This document shows, piece after piece, positions 1 to 7,934 of a stretch of DNA of 25,982 nt. Position 1 is the first letter of the stretch. Each line of letters starts with the position of its first letter. The notes beneath the pieces were generated by a model. The model saw only the letters and a list, made by a program, of their open reading frames with translations. It made no database searches and was not told the DNA's origin. This DNA comes from Oscillospiraceae bacterium (lineage in GTDB: Bacteria; Bacillota; Clostridia; Oscillospirales; Oscillospiraceae), in NCBI GenBank assembly GCA_017620315.1, contig JAFZQQ010000010.1, positions 1 through 25,982 on the forward strand, given 5' to 3'. A program made the position numbers and the translations under genes.

Positions 1-20
1 ACAACTTTCTCAATAGTCAA
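1..20 (-). CDS. Start of an unidentified gene, probably the element's transposase or recombinase (partial)
   Basis: On the minus strand a TTG codon (18-20) begins a frame reading M-T-I-E-K-V before the window ends. It is preceded at six bases by an AAGGAGGG ribosome site and further upstream by a good promoter, so it is probably a real start. Only six complete codons are visible and no function can be assigned. A transposase or recombinase is guessed from the position at the edge of a disrupted helicase. Confidence 0.4.
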
Positions 21-52
21 AATTATCCCTCCTTCTGACAAAATCGCTTTAC

Positions 53-80
53 ATTATAGCGCAATCGTTAGGAAATTCAA
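53..80 (-). promoter_or_regulatory. Sigma-A type promoter for the leftward gene at the window edge
   Basis: On the minus strand TTGAAT (plus 75-80) and a perfect TATAAT (plus 53-58) are separated by 16 bases. The ribosome site and TTG start of the leftward gene follow about 30 bases downstream. The match is close to the vegetative consensus. Confidence 0.6.
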
Positions 81-138
81 GGGATTTGACGAAGTTAGCG
101 AGGTTTAGCTTAATTCCAAGGTTTACCTATCGGTATAG

Positions 139-378
139 TACGACACCGTCATCATTCCCCTGTTCGCGGCGCACAAGGTGCTTCTCACGCGGAATCTGCT
201 CTATACGGCAATCACCCGTGCGAAACGCCGCGTAGCCCTTGTGGGGCAGAAAAAGGCGCTGTTCATGGCAATCGCCAAAAGCAGCGTCGGAAAGCGAAAC
301 ACGATACTGGCAGAGCGGATGCAGCGATATTATCACGCCTTGAACACGCTGCGCGCCGAGGGTATGCCTGCCGCATAG
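139..378 (+). pseudogene. C-terminal remnant of a RecD-like/UvrD_C_2 DNA helicase
   Basis: The frame reads Y-D-T-V-I-I-P-L, then R-N-L-L-Y-T-A-I-T-R-A-K, then V-A-L-V-G. This is the highly conserved last motif block of RecD2/TraA-type superfamily 1 helicases (UvrD_C_2 domain), where the arginine finger region and the TAITRAK motif lie. It ends normally at TAG 376-378 after a short basic tail. All upstream motifs, including Walker A, are missing because an in-frame TAG (136-138) and foreign-looking DNA precede it. A GTG at 178 is open but has no ribosome site and would give only 66 residues without an ATPase core. The rest of the gene may lie beyond the inserted DNA to the left. Confidence 0.75.
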
Positions 379-459
379 TCGAATAGCAATGTTTTTATGG
401 AAGCGGATGTAGAAATGCTGCATTCGGTTCTTATTTATTTTATGGAAGGAGTATTCAAC

Positions 460-1803
460 ATGAACATCCCCAATGACGCTATCGTAAAGACGGTACCCGC
501 CGCGGCACAGCTGCGGAATGTCAAGGGCTTCAATCCCGCGAAGTTCCTGCGCCAGACGGTCTCAGAGCAGACGAAAAAGCTTGTCTACAGGCTGGATCTT
601 CCCTACAAGCGCGCGTGGTTCCGCATCGCCTGCCCCAACGGCAGGATGATCCTCAGACCGTTGCGGATCACCGAGGAGCTCGCCATCATCGAGGCCCAGG
701 TCTATATGAGCAAGGACGATCCCCAGCCGCTCTCCAGTGTGATCTCTCAGGTGGATCGCTCAGAGACGAAGAACGGCAAGTACATTGAGGCGGCACAGGA
801 CAAGGCGCTCAACGAGGCGCTGGACAACGCAGGCTTCGGTATCCAGCTCTGCGACATCGTCGAAGATCCCGGACGCACACAGTACGGCTCGGAGCTTCCC
901 GTCGAGCAGGTCGAGGCCGCTCAGGACGCAGCGACGGATAAAGAGATGGAGACGCTGCCCTTTACCATGAGCAAGCGTCCCGCACCCGTCATTTCGGAAG
1001 CTGCACCCGACGAAGCTGCGGCTCCGGCTGGGATTCAGCCGCCGGAGTCCGTTCAGGCACCGGCGCAGGCTCCCGCGCAGGCGGCAAGCCCTGTGGCGGC
1101 ACCTATGACGCAGAGAGCTGCCCAAGCGACGTCCAACACGGCACAGCCGGCGCAGGACACGGCTCCGGTCAAGCCCGCGACCGCGGTAAATACCGCTGTT
1201 CCGGCAGCTGCACCCGAAGTTGTGGCGCAGGCAGCGGCCAAGCCCACACCTGCGCCTGTCGAGCAGAATGCGGAGACGCATCAGCCGGAGGCCGCTAAGC
1301 AGAGCGAGGCTCCCGTACAGGAAACGCCCGCTATGGAAGAAGCTCAGACTCAGGCCGCATCGGAAAGCGCCGCTTCGTTTGACGCGCCGCAGGCCGCAGA
1401 GGCGACTGCTTCCGCTCCGCAGGAAAACACCGAGTCGGATTTGGCACAGCTCGCCGCGAACACGCAGCAGCGCGTTGTGAATTTCCCGACGCCCGACCAG
1501 CGCGCCAACGCGCCGGCTTCCGCTCCCGCGGCTTCGGCGGACCCGATGCCCGTCAATTCCGCGCAGGCGCCCGGCTATACTCCCAACATGACCGTGGACG
1601 AGATCCGCGCGCGCATGACGCTGGAGGAAGCCCGTGCCGTTGTGGTGACGACCGGCGTATGCAAGGGCTGGACGCTCGGACAGGTTGCGGAAAGCAGAGC
1701 GCCGAGCCTCAAGTACTATATCAGCTCCAGCACATCTGACAATGTCCTCAAGGCCGCTTCCATGATCGTCCTGTCCGGAGCCGAGCTCCAGAAAGCAAGC
1801 TGA
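460..1803 (+). CDS. Possible Rad52/Sak-like ssDNA-annealing or binding protein with Ala/Pro-rich linker
   Basis: The start is the ATG at 460, seven bases after GGAAGGAG; an upstream in-frame ATG at 397 lacks such a site. The 447-residue product has three parts. Residues 1-180 form a folded domain with W53-F-R and G61-R-M-I-L, then the run Y108-I-E-A-A...L-N-E-A-L-D-N-A-G-F-G. That run recalls the YxETAxxxAxGRALxxxGxG signature of phage ssDNA-annealing proteins (Rad52/Sak/Erf type). Residues 185-370 are low-complexity Ala/Pro/Gln/Glu. The last 70 residues contain C-K-G-W-T-L-G-Q-V, like the KGKTLGE motif of DUF3820-type tails attached to some such proteins. It sits first in the replication block ahead of primase. 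The family call rests on motif resemblance only. It could instead be an unrelated structural protein of the element. Confidence 0.5.
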   Translation: MNIPNDAIVKTVPAAAQLRNVKGFNPAKFLRQTVSEQTKKLVYRLDLPYKRAWFRIACPNGRMILRPLRITEELAIIEAQVYMSKDDPQPLSSVISQVDRSETKNGKYIEAAQDKALNEALDNAGFGIQLCDIVEDPGRTQYGSELPVEQVEAAQDAATDKEMETLPFTMSKRPAPVISEAAPDEAAAPAGIQPPESVQAPAQAPAQAASPVAAPMTQRAAQATSNTAQPAQDTAPVKPATAVNTAVPAAAPEVVAQAAAKPTPAPVEQNAETHQPEAAKQSEAPVQETPAMEEAQTQAASESAASFDAPQAAEATASAPQENTESDLAQLAANTQQRVVNFPTPDQRANAPASAPAASADPMPVNSAQAPGYTPNMTVDEIRARMTLEEARAVVVTTGVCKGWTLGQVAESRAPSLKYYISSSTSDNVLKAASMIVLSGAELQKAS

Positions 1804-1812
1804 GGCAGGCTT

Positions 1813-1974
1813 ATGGAGGACGAGAAGTTTCAGACCTTGCACGAGCTCATTGAACAGCGCGACCGCAGCACGGGCGACGCCTGGGCCGCTTGGGATCTGA
1901 TCGACGAGCTTGTTACCGAGGTGTACGGTACAACCCTCAACGAAGTGCTCAATGTTTATGAAAAGGCGGCGTGA
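1813..1974 (+). CDS. Small acidic hypothetical protein (53 aa)
   Basis: The ORF starts at ATG 1813, nine bases after the previous stop, with a weak GAGGCAGG ribosome site, and stops at TGA 1972-1974. It encodes M-E-D-E-K-F-Q-T-L-H-E-L followed by an amphipathic helical stretch (A-W-A-A-W-D-L-I-D-E-L) and a second helix. No known family is recognised. Tight spacing between the annealing-like gene and the primase argues that it is translated as part of the same transcript. Confidence 0.55.
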   Translation: MEDEKFQTLHELIEQRDRSTGDAWAAWDLIDELVTEVYGTTLNEVLNVYEKAA

Positions 1975-2004
1975 TTGCCGCATCTGACCACATGATGGGA
2001 GGAG

Positions 2005-3708
2005 TTGGTTCCAATCGAAGCCAGGGACTTTCCCTTTGACATCATGGATGTAGCCGCCCTGCTCCGCTTGACGATCAGGCGGAGAGGGCCGGGCTATGTC
2101 TACTGCGACTGCCCTGTTTGCGGAGATCACCGAGGGAAAACCAAGCTGTTTTTAGACGTCAATACCTGGCACTGCTATCACTGCGGCGAAGGCGGCGGGA
2201 TGCTCTCCCTCTACGGGAAGGCTTGCGGCCTTGATAATTCCGCGGCATACCGGGAAATATGCGAATCCCTTCTGTTGGACGGCTCCCCCGCCGCATCGGC
2301 TGCATCCCCTTATGGAAAGGTCGCGCGTGCCTCAGATGACACGCCGCAGGCTGATCGTGCGCCGCCGGAGACGATCCACCAGACCTATGCCGCCATGCTG
2401 TCCATGCTGAGGCTCTCGGCCTTCCACCGGGAGCATCTGCGCACAAAACGCGGACTTACGGACGAGCAGATCGACGCCTTTGGGTTTAAGTCTACGCCTC
2501 CGTCCTACCAGTGCCGCGCCATTGCCGAGCAGCTGATGAAGCATGGTTACATCATTGTGGGCGTTCCCGGCTTCTACATGGATGATAAAGACTGCTGGAC
2601 GGTTCGGTTTTTCACCAAAACAGCCGGAATTATCATCCCAATGCGCGGAATCGACGGCAAGATCTGCGGGCTCCAGACGAGATTGGATCATCCCATCAAG
2701 GATAAGGACGCTCCGCCGGACAAGGAAGGGACGAAATATCTCTCTCTATCCTCGGCAGGTAAGAAATGCGGCGTATCCTGCGGGGCGCTCGTCCATTTTG
2801 TCGGGGATCCCAACGCCCGCGTCGTCTATGTAACGGAGGGCGGTCTGAAAGCAGACATTGCCCATGCGCTCACGAACAGGACGTTCCTTGCCACCGTCGG
2901 TGTCAACAGTCTCGGGCCGCTGGACGAGATATTCGACTTTCTCAAGAAAAACGGCACGGAGGAGATCATCGAGGCGGAGGACATGGACAAGTTCCGAAAG
3001 CCATCCGTCAACAAGGGCGCGGCTCAGATCTACCTGCTGGCTAAAAAGCACGGGCTAAACTGCAGGAGACTGACTTGGAACCCGCGATATAAGGGCATCG
3101 ACGACTGGCAGCTTGCCCTGCGTGCGCAGGCAGCCGAAAAAAAGGAGTGGACACCAATGGACTTCAAGCAGCAGTACCTTCGTGGGCTCTGCGGCAAGGA
3201 AGCACTCGACGATTGTGTAATTGATTGGCGCAGGACGCACGATAGCGATTCGGGTCTCGCTGAGTATCTTGGCTTCACAGCCACGGAATACGACGCCATG
3301 ATGCAAGGAATCGCGTTGTGGGATATGCTCGACAAACAGCGCCGGTTTCAGAAGTTTCGGATTTATCAAATTGACCTCAATATGGATGCGCCTGTCCCCT
3401 ATGCCTTCGAGAGCATGGAGAAGTTGCGTTCGCTCGGCTATGAACAGCCCCGCGCCTCTGATTATATTCTTGTGTATACGGCTGGGCTCTACTGCCCCGT
3501 TGAGCAGACGAATGAGGAGCTGCTGGACCGCATTTTCACAGGTCTCAATGTCCGAAAGCCGAACGGCTACAGTGGACGCAGCCTGTCCGTGTCCGACATC
3601 GTGGAGTTTTTCAATGACAGCGAACGGACGTACTATTACTGCGACACCGGAGGCTTTCAGCCAACCGGATTCTCGCCGATGCTTGCCAAGACCATGAAAT
3701 CAGCATGA
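2005..3708 (+). CDS. DNA primase: CHC2 zinc finger, TOPRIM-like domain, YodL-like C-terminal tail
   Basis: This is a probable primase for element replication. Residues C36-x2-C39 and C57-x2-C60 (CPVCG ... CYHCG) form the CHC2-type zinc finger. A TOPRIM-like region follows, with V273-V-Y-V-T-E-G-G-L-K-A-D and acidic D326-M-D328, ending in the G-I-D-D-W motif, close to the DUF3854 type. From about residue 385 the protein leaves the primase fold. It has a short helical module (C-G-K-E-A-L-D-D ... Y-L-G-F-T) and then, from about 448 to 555, a segment resembling YodL domains (Y-I-L-V-Y-T-A and S-L-S-V-S-D-I-V). The start is uncertain. TTG 2005 follows GGGAGGAG (1997-2004) with no spacer, whereas ATC 2014 or ATG 2044 lie in frame downstream. 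It overlaps the next gene by ATGA. Confidence 0.85.
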   Translation: MVPIEARDFPFDIMDVAALLRLTIRRRGPGYVYCDCPVCGDHRGKTKLFLDVNTWHCYHCGEGGGMLSLYGKACGLDNSAAYREICESLLLDGSPAASAASPYGKVARASDDTPQADRAPPETIHQTYAAMLSMLRLSAFHREHLRTKRGLTDEQIDAFGFKSTPPSYQCRAIAEQLMKHGYIIVGVPGFYMDDKDCWTVRFFTKTAGIIIPMRGIDGKICGLQTRLDHPIKDKDAPPDKEGTKYLSLSSAGKKCGVSCGALVHFVGDPNARVVYVTEGGLKADIAHALTNRTFLATVGVNSLGPLDEIFDFLKKNGTEEIIEAEDMDKFRKPSVNKGAAQIYLLAKKHGLNCRRLTWNPRYKGIDDWQLALRAQAAEKKEWTPMDFKQQYLRGLCGKEALDDCVIDWRRTHDSDSGLAEYLGFTATEYDAMMQGIALWDMLDKQRRFQKFRIYQIDLNMDAPVPYAFESMEKLRSLGYEQPRASDYILVYTAGLYCPVEQTNEELLDRIFTGLNVRKPNGYSGRSLSVSDIVEFFNDSERTYYYCDTGGFQPTGFSPMLAKTMKSA

Positions 3709-3941
3709 GAGAAGAAAAAAAGAGACAGCTTGCCAATATGCTCGCTGTCTGCCAAACGCTGGACGCCGATGTACGTTACTCCTCCCTGTACGGACACATA
3801 ACCGTGCAGGCGTGGGATGATAACGATAGCAGCGCAAACGCAGAGGCTATTCAAAGGCTTCTGCGTGAGCAGGCGTCAAAGTACCCCAATATCGTTTGCT
3901 ACTGCTTTGATCCATTCAGTACGCTGATCTATGCAATATAG
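3705..3941 (+). CDS. Small hypothetical protein (78 aa)
   Basis: The ATG at 3705 overlaps the primase stop (ATGA), which indicates translational coupling. The product begins M-R-E-E-K-K-R-Q-L and continues as an alpha/beta-looking chain with two adjacent cysteines near the end (I-V-C-Y-C-F). It is probably the last gene of the first plus-strand transcript, since palindromes follow within 45 bases. No family is recognised. Confidence 0.6.
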   Translation: MREEKKRQLANMLAVCQTLDADVRYSSLYGHITVQAWDDNDSSANAEAIQRLLREQASKYPNIVCYCFDPFSTLIYAI

Positions 3942-3983
3942 GACAAGCGTACCGCCATGGGACAGCAGTAAAGAAACATGACC

Positions 3984-4045
3984 GCGCATTATGCGCAAAT
4001 GGAAACAGGTGAGCAGACGCCCACCTGTTTCTATATTATATAGAA
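3984..4045 (+). repeat. Cluster of three palindromes ahead of the pcfK-like gene
   Basis: Three inverted repeats are packed into 62 bases: GCGCAT-T-ATGCGC (3984-3996), GAAACAGGTG / CACCTGTTTC with a 10-base loop (4002-4011 and 4022-4031), and TTCTATA-TTA-TATAGAA (4029-4045). The second could act as a transcript hairpin ending the primase transcript, although its downstream run is mixed A/T rather than a pure T-tract. The third overlaps a TATATTATA sequence that could be a promoter -10 for the next operon. The GGAGGG ribosome site of the PcfK-like gene follows at 4054. The role (terminator, operator or both) is not settled by the sequence. Confidence 0.6.
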
Positions 4046-4067
4046 ATAGAATTGGAGGGTTTTCAAC

Positions 4068-5138
4068 ATGGGCTTCTTTTCCGAATTGCAAATGGAACAG
4101 TCCCCTGCTCACGGCATTCAGGAGAGCGTACAGACCAAACAGGCGACTGCCGCTGTGCCGCAGCCGGTAACGGCTCCGTCGCCGTTCATCAGCAACGCTT
4201 TTTCCGGCGCACCGATTCCCCCGCCGCCCCCGCGTCCGCAACAGGTCTCTGCGGCTCCTGCGGCGCAGAACGCCGTGCATACGATACCGGCGACGCCGCC
4301 GGTTACGCAGCCGGTTGTTCCATCGGCGACGGTCGGCAGCGTTGATACCGAGGAGGACGACGCTGCGGAGGTTCTCGACAACGAGATCATTCCCGATGAA
4401 GAAGCGGAAGATGCTGCTGACGCCGAAGAAGCCGAGGATGCCGAGAACGCAAAAGCGTCTCCTAAAGCAAGCGATGCGAAATCCGGTTCCGAGGACGATG
4501 ATGCGAAACGCAAGGCACATGAGGAGGCTGAAGCCAAGCGAAAAGCCGAGCATGACGCCAAGTTTGCCGAGCGCCGCGCGCAGGAGCAGGCGGAGCGGGA
4601 CCGCGTTGCCGCGCTCCCCGACGACGCCGCCATGCAGGAAGCCATGTCGCGTGTCAGCAAGGGCTTTGAACAGCTCACGCGGCGCAATATGAAGGACTGC
4701 GTTTCCGAGTATGTCCAGACCATGTGCATCAGCGATCCCGTTTTCTCCCGCAAGGTGATGAATCCGGTCAAGAGCATGCCCAACTGCGTCAAGTACATCA
4801 ACAACAAGGCGCGGGAGTACGTCAAAAAGGAAATGGAAGACAACGACGTCAAGCCCGATCAGAACGGCATCTACGGCAGCGACGTTCCCGATGATCTCGT
4901 CTATCAGTGGGCGGTGGACTACTTCAACGACCCCAACGCCAAGGAGGACGAGCGCGAGGACGAAAAGTTCACGCCGAAGCCTTATGTCGGCGGTAAATCT
5001 TCTTCGACCAGAAAAAAGAAAGAAGATGAGAAAGCCAAGAAAAGAGCCGAGAAAGAGGCGGCGGCGAAAAAGGTAGCCGAAGAGAAGGCAAAGAAAAAGG
5101 CTGACGACGGGCAGATGAGCCTGCTGGGTGCGGCATGA
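4068..5138 (+). CDS. pcfK: PcfK-like protein
   Basis: The ATG at 4068 follows TTGGAGGG with good spacing; the product has 356 residues. The N-terminal third is Pro/Ala-rich and probably disordered. A highly acidic then charged coiled-coil-like segment follows (about 90-185). The conserved PcfK-type domain spans about 190-310 and holds G-F-E-Q-L-T-R-R-N-M, F-S-R-K-V-M-N, then D-L-V-Y-Q-W-A-V-D-Y-F-N-D and a K-P-Y-V-G ending. A Lys/Glu/Ala-rich tail closes it. PcfK is named from the pheromone-responsive conjugative plasmid pCF10, and its biochemical role is not established. It heads an operon with the DUF7666-like and PcfJ-like genes, the usual pcfK-pcfJ pairing. It overlaps the next gene by ATGA. 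Confidence 0.82.
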   Translation: MGFFSELQMEQSPAHGIQESVQTKQATAAVPQPVTAPSPFISNAFSGAPIPPPPPRPQQVSAAPAAQNAVHTIPATPPVTQPVVPSATVGSVDTEEDDAAEVLDNEIIPDEEAEDAADAEEAEDAENAKASPKASDAKSGSEDDDAKRKAHEEAEAKRKAEHDAKFAERRAQEQAERDRVAALPDDAAMQEAMSRVSKGFEQLTRRNMKDCVSEYVQTMCISDPVFSRKVMNPVKSMPNCVKYINNKAREYVKKEMEDNDVKPDQNGIYGSDVPDDLVYQWAVDYFNDPNAKEDEREDEKFTPKPYVGGKSSSTRKKKEDEKAKKRAEKEAAAKKVAEEKAKKKADDGQMSLLGAA

Positions 5139-5707
5139 TCGCTTACAAGGGCTTCAACTGTGGCCTTGTATGTCGCGGCTATCAGTTTCACATGGGTCTC
5201 AACGTCACCGAGGAGGCGAACTGTGTGCGCAATGGCTTTCATTGCGCACACAACCCCCTCGACTGCCTGCGCTACTATTCAGATATGGAGAAATCCATTT
5301 ACTGCGTGGTCAACGCGGGCGGAGATATCGACGAGGACGCGACGGACAGCAAGATCTCTTGTACGGAGCTGACTATCCTCAAGAAACTCAGCCGTCGTGA
5401 GTTCTTCCTGCATGCGCTTGCGTATATGCACGACCACCCCAAAGCACAGTGGGCCGGTTGTGTGGAGCGCGAGATCGGCGTTGCACGATTAGGATACGCC
5501 GTCGTGCGCGGGAAAAATCCAAAAGCAAGAGGTTGTAAAGGGGATATACTTGCTATTGCAAAAGAATCCAAAGATACACCTGATATTGAAAAAGTTGCGC
5601 TTGCTATCGTAGACGGCAAAAGGCTGAAGCCTGATGTTTGGTATGACATCACGCTCTCCAGATGTGGCAAGCCGCAACCCTCTCTTGAATGGAAGGACGG
5701 CCTATGA
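5135..5707 (+). CDS. DUF7666-like hypothetical protein
   Basis: The ATG at 5135 overlaps the pcfK stop. The 190-residue product opens with Y-K-G-F-N-C-G-L-V-C-R-G-Y-Q-F and continues with N-G-F-H-C-A-H-N-P-L-D-C-L-R-Y-Y. These two signatures are shared by a family of phage and element proteins (DUF7666 type: YKxF...CRGxQY...GFHxCxNPLDxLxYY). The rest resembles the cargo part of those proteins, with a run of short beta-like repeats around G-A-R and K-A-R. It lies between pcfK and pcfJ-like genes with overlaps on both sides and so is cotranslated with them. Function is unknown. Confidence 0.72.
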   Translation: MIAYKGFNCGLVCRGYQFHMGLNVTEEANCVRNGFHCAHNPLDCLRYYSDMEKSIYCVVNAGGDIDEDATDSKISCTELTILKKLSRREFFLHALAYMHDHPKAQWAGCVEREIGVARLGYAVVRGKNPKARGCKGDILAIAKESKDTPDIEKVALAIVDGKRLKPDVWYDITLSRCGKPQPSLEWKDGL

Positions 5708-7869
5708 AAAAAAGACGATTGCGGGCATTGCCCGCGATAAAACCTACGCCCGAAATGAAGCGCGTCGCCAACTCCGAAAAGCCGGTTAAGAAGCTGGATT
5801 GGTTTGGCACCCCTTATACGGCTTATAAGCATTCCCTGTTCTTTGCCTGCAAAAAGTATCACAGCATCCTCAAAATCGCCATATTCCATCCTGCCGATCT
5901 GCGCGCTGGTCGTGACGGTGCAAAATACGAGCTGTACATCGACCTTTCCGCGCCGGACTTCATCACCTACGAGCCGGGCAACGGACGCTGGTACAAATCC
6001 TGCCTTGGAAATGGGTATTTCTACGGTGTAAACAAGCACGGAAATGAGGTGTGGTGCTCTGAGCGCGATACCGAAAGGATACGCACGTATCTGAAAAGCC
6101 GTCTGTCTCCAAAGCTCGATATATTCGATGTGATCAGCAGCTATCAGTTCCATGTCAGGGAACAGCAGTTGGACGCACGGTATCACCGCATCATCGATCC
6201 ATGGCAAAAGGAGGCAAAGCAGGTACCATCCCTGCCAAAGCGCTGGACGAGATGGCTCGACAAGGTCGCCATACCCGAGCAGTATATCTATTACCACTAT
6301 AAGCGCGGCGGCGCGACGACCGGCTATTGCTCCTACTGTGAGGCGGACGTCCCCATTGAGAATCCCCGGCACAATCAGGAGGGGCAATGCTGCAAGTGCG
6401 GAAAGAAGATCGTTTTCAAGGCTCTTGGCAAAACCGGATTCCTTGTTTCCAAGCGACACGATACCTACCTGGTGCAAAAATCTCCTTGCGGCTTGGTGAT
6501 CCGCGAGTTTTCGGTGTACCGAAAGCAGCGCAGGGGCGAGTACAAGCAGCCGTCCATTGAGTTCAGCGAGTTCCGGCGTTCCTTTTTCAACGCGCAGGGA
6601 CGTCCCTTGAGTGCTTTTTACTATGGCGATTATAACCACAGAATCGTCTGCTGGATCGCCACGGGTGTCTGCGACCCCGAATACCGCAGCTTCTGGGGCG
6701 GCAATCGCGGCATGGTCTATGGAAGGTCTCTTCCCTATCTGGATAAGCTCGGGTTAAAGTACAGCGGGCTTTCGGCGGAGGTCGCCAAAGGCCAGCGGAT
6801 GGATCCCGAGCAGTTTCTCGCGAAGAACAATCGGGCGGTCCTGCTGGAGCAGATGAAAAAGGCGGGTCTTGGGAATCTGGCCAAGGATTGTGAGAAGACT
6901 TGGTTTAGGTATGTGTTTCTTGGCGTTGCGCCGGGGTCGCTCACTAAGATGCTCGGACTGGACACCTTCCGGCTCAAGCGGCTGCGTGAGGCAAAGGGCG
7001 GATATCACTACCTCTGCTGGCTCCAGCATGAAAAGAAAACCGGAAAGCTGATCTCGGACAACGTGATCAAGTGGATGATTTCAGAGAATTTCAAACCGGA
7101 TTCATTCACATTCATCGAAAAGCGCATGAGTTATGAGCAGATTCGCAACTATATTTCGCGTCAGGCAAAGCATTATGATATGCGTACGGATGACGTCCTT
7201 TACACTTGGCGCGATTACCTCAGCATGGCAAAGAAGCTCAACTATGATACAAACGACGAGATCGTATACCGGGCAAATCTGCTGCGACAGCGGCATGACG
7301 AGCTGGTGGAGCGCATGAGGCGGCAGGAGATCGAAGCGCGGGCCGCGCCCATTCTGGAAAAGTATCCCAACGCAGAGGAGGTTTGCCGGTCGCTCGCCGC
7401 AAAGTACAACTATACCGGCAAGGAGTATATGGTCATCGCCCCAACCGGCGTCACCGACATCATCGCGGAGGGAGACATCCTGCACCACTGCCTTGCCGGC
7501 GGCGACGACTACTATGACCGTATCGAGCGTCACGAGAGCTATCTGCTGTTTTTACGGAGAACTTCGGAGCCGGATACCCGCTTCTATACGATGGAGGTGG
7601 AGCCCAACGGAACCGTAAGGCAGATCCGCACATACTACAATCGGCAGGAGAAAGATATCGAGGACGCCAGAGCGTTCCTCCGCGAATGGCAGACGGCCAT
7701 CTCGGAGCGTTTGACCGCAGAAGATCGGAATTATTCAAAGAAAAGCGTTGTTTTACGCAAAAAGGAGTTCAGAGAGCTCCGCAAAGACCAGGTTAAGATC
7801 AATCACGGCGATTTGGCGGGCCATTTGCTCGTCGAGGTGCTGATGGCGGATCTTATGGAAGCAGCCTAA
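5704..7869 (+). CDS. pcfJ: PcfJ-like protein, copy 1
   Basis: The start is ATG 5704, overlapping the previous TGA and preceded by GGAAGGA; a start at 5689 would sit on that site. The product is 721 residues, normal for PcfJ-like proteins. A four-cysteine zinc ribbon lies at C209-x2-C212 and C229-x2-C232 after a W...P-E-Q-Y-I-Y-Y segment. The PcfJ signature is in the C-terminal quarter: M-V-I-A-P-T-G, G-D-I-L-H594-H595-C596, then L-L-F-L-R-R and F-Y-T-M-E-V with R-Q-I-R. PcfJ family members accompany conjugation and replication genes in Firmicutes elements, but their activity is not known. The conserved HHC and zinc ribbon suggest nucleic acid binding or metal chemistry, which is inference. 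It is followed by a hairpin and a small partner gene. Confidence 0.82.
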   Translation: MKKRRLRALPAIKPTPEMKRVANSEKPVKKLDWFGTPYTAYKHSLFFACKKYHSILKIAIFHPADLRAGRDGAKYELYIDLSAPDFITYEPGNGRWYKSCLGNGYFYGVNKHGNEVWCSERDTERIRTYLKSRLSPKLDIFDVISSYQFHVREQQLDARYHRIIDPWQKEAKQVPSLPKRWTRWLDKVAIPEQYIYYHYKRGGATTGYCSYCEADVPIENPRHNQEGQCCKCGKKIVFKALGKTGFLVSKRHDTYLVQKSPCGLVIREFSVYRKQRRGEYKQPSIEFSEFRRSFFNAQGRPLSAFYYGDYNHRIVCWIATGVCDPEYRSFWGGNRGMVYGRSLPYLDKLGLKYSGLSAEVAKGQRMDPEQFLAKNNRAVLLEQMKKAGLGNLAKDCEKTWFRYVFLGVAPGSLTKMLGLDTFRLKRLREAKGGYHYLCWLQHEKKTGKLISDNVIKWMISENFKPDSFTFIEKRMSYEQIRNYISRQAKHYDMRTDDVLYTWRDYLSMAKKLNYDTNDEIVYRANLLRQRHDELVERMRRQEIEARAAPILEKYPNAEEVCRSLAAKYNYTGKEYMVIAPTGVTDIIAEGDILHHCLAGGDDYYDRIERHESYLLFLRRTSEPDTRFYTMEVEPNGTVRQIRTYYNRQEKDIEDARAFLREWQTAISERLTAEDRNYSKKSVVLRKKEFRELRKDQVKINHGDLAGHLLVEVLMADLMEAA

Positions 7870-7878
7870 ATGGGTAAA

Positions 7879-7905
7879 GGAGGACGCGCGGTATGCGCGT
7901 CCTCC
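7879..7905 (+). other. GC-rich stem-loop after pcfJ copy 1
   Basis: A perfect 11-base stem GGAGGACGCGC / GCGCGTCCTCC (7879-7889 and 7895-7905) with a five-base loop begins nine bases after the pcfJ stop. It is followed by CCCC and not by a T-tract, so intrinsic termination would be weak. A role in RNA processing, 3'-end protection or differential expression of the downstream small gene is possible. The same arrangement recurs after pcfJ copy 2. Confidence 0.7.
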
Positions 7906-7934
7906 CCCAATTATTATGAAAGGAATGGTTTGAC

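Larger units (their letters stand above)
1..138 (-). mobile_element. Probable end of an inserted mobile element (partial)
   Basis: This stretch is AT-rich, unlike the GC-rich genes that follow. It stops abruptly at a TAG (136-138), after which a conserved RecD-like reading frame starts mid-domain. Read on the minus strand it has the layout of an insertion-element left end: a non-coding terminus, two copies of TAAACCT (plus-strand 101-107 and 119-125), a sigma-A promoter, a ribosome site and an initiation codon leading out of the window. A hairpin (AAG...CTT, 91-110) lies inside. I do not recognise the family. The other end and any target duplication are outside the window, so insertion is inferred from the broken helicase and the composition change. 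Confidence 0.45.

Noticed and set aside
1..138. Group II intron 3' end
   Set aside because: No domain V-like sequence precedes the junction, and the stretch carries a promoter and start codon pointing the other way.
760..2130. 456-residue minus-strand open frame
   Set aside because: It is the antisense shadow of the Ala/Pro-rich gene; it is Arg/Leu/Gly-rich without motifs or a ribosome site.
3876..4553. 225-residue minus-strand open frame
   Set aside because: It runs antisense across the palindromes and the pcfK start; the Arg-rich composition is typical of shadow frames.
5299..6639. 446-residue minus-strand open frame
   Set aside because: Antisense to the DUF7666-like and pcfJ genes, both of which have clear conserved motifs on the plus strand.
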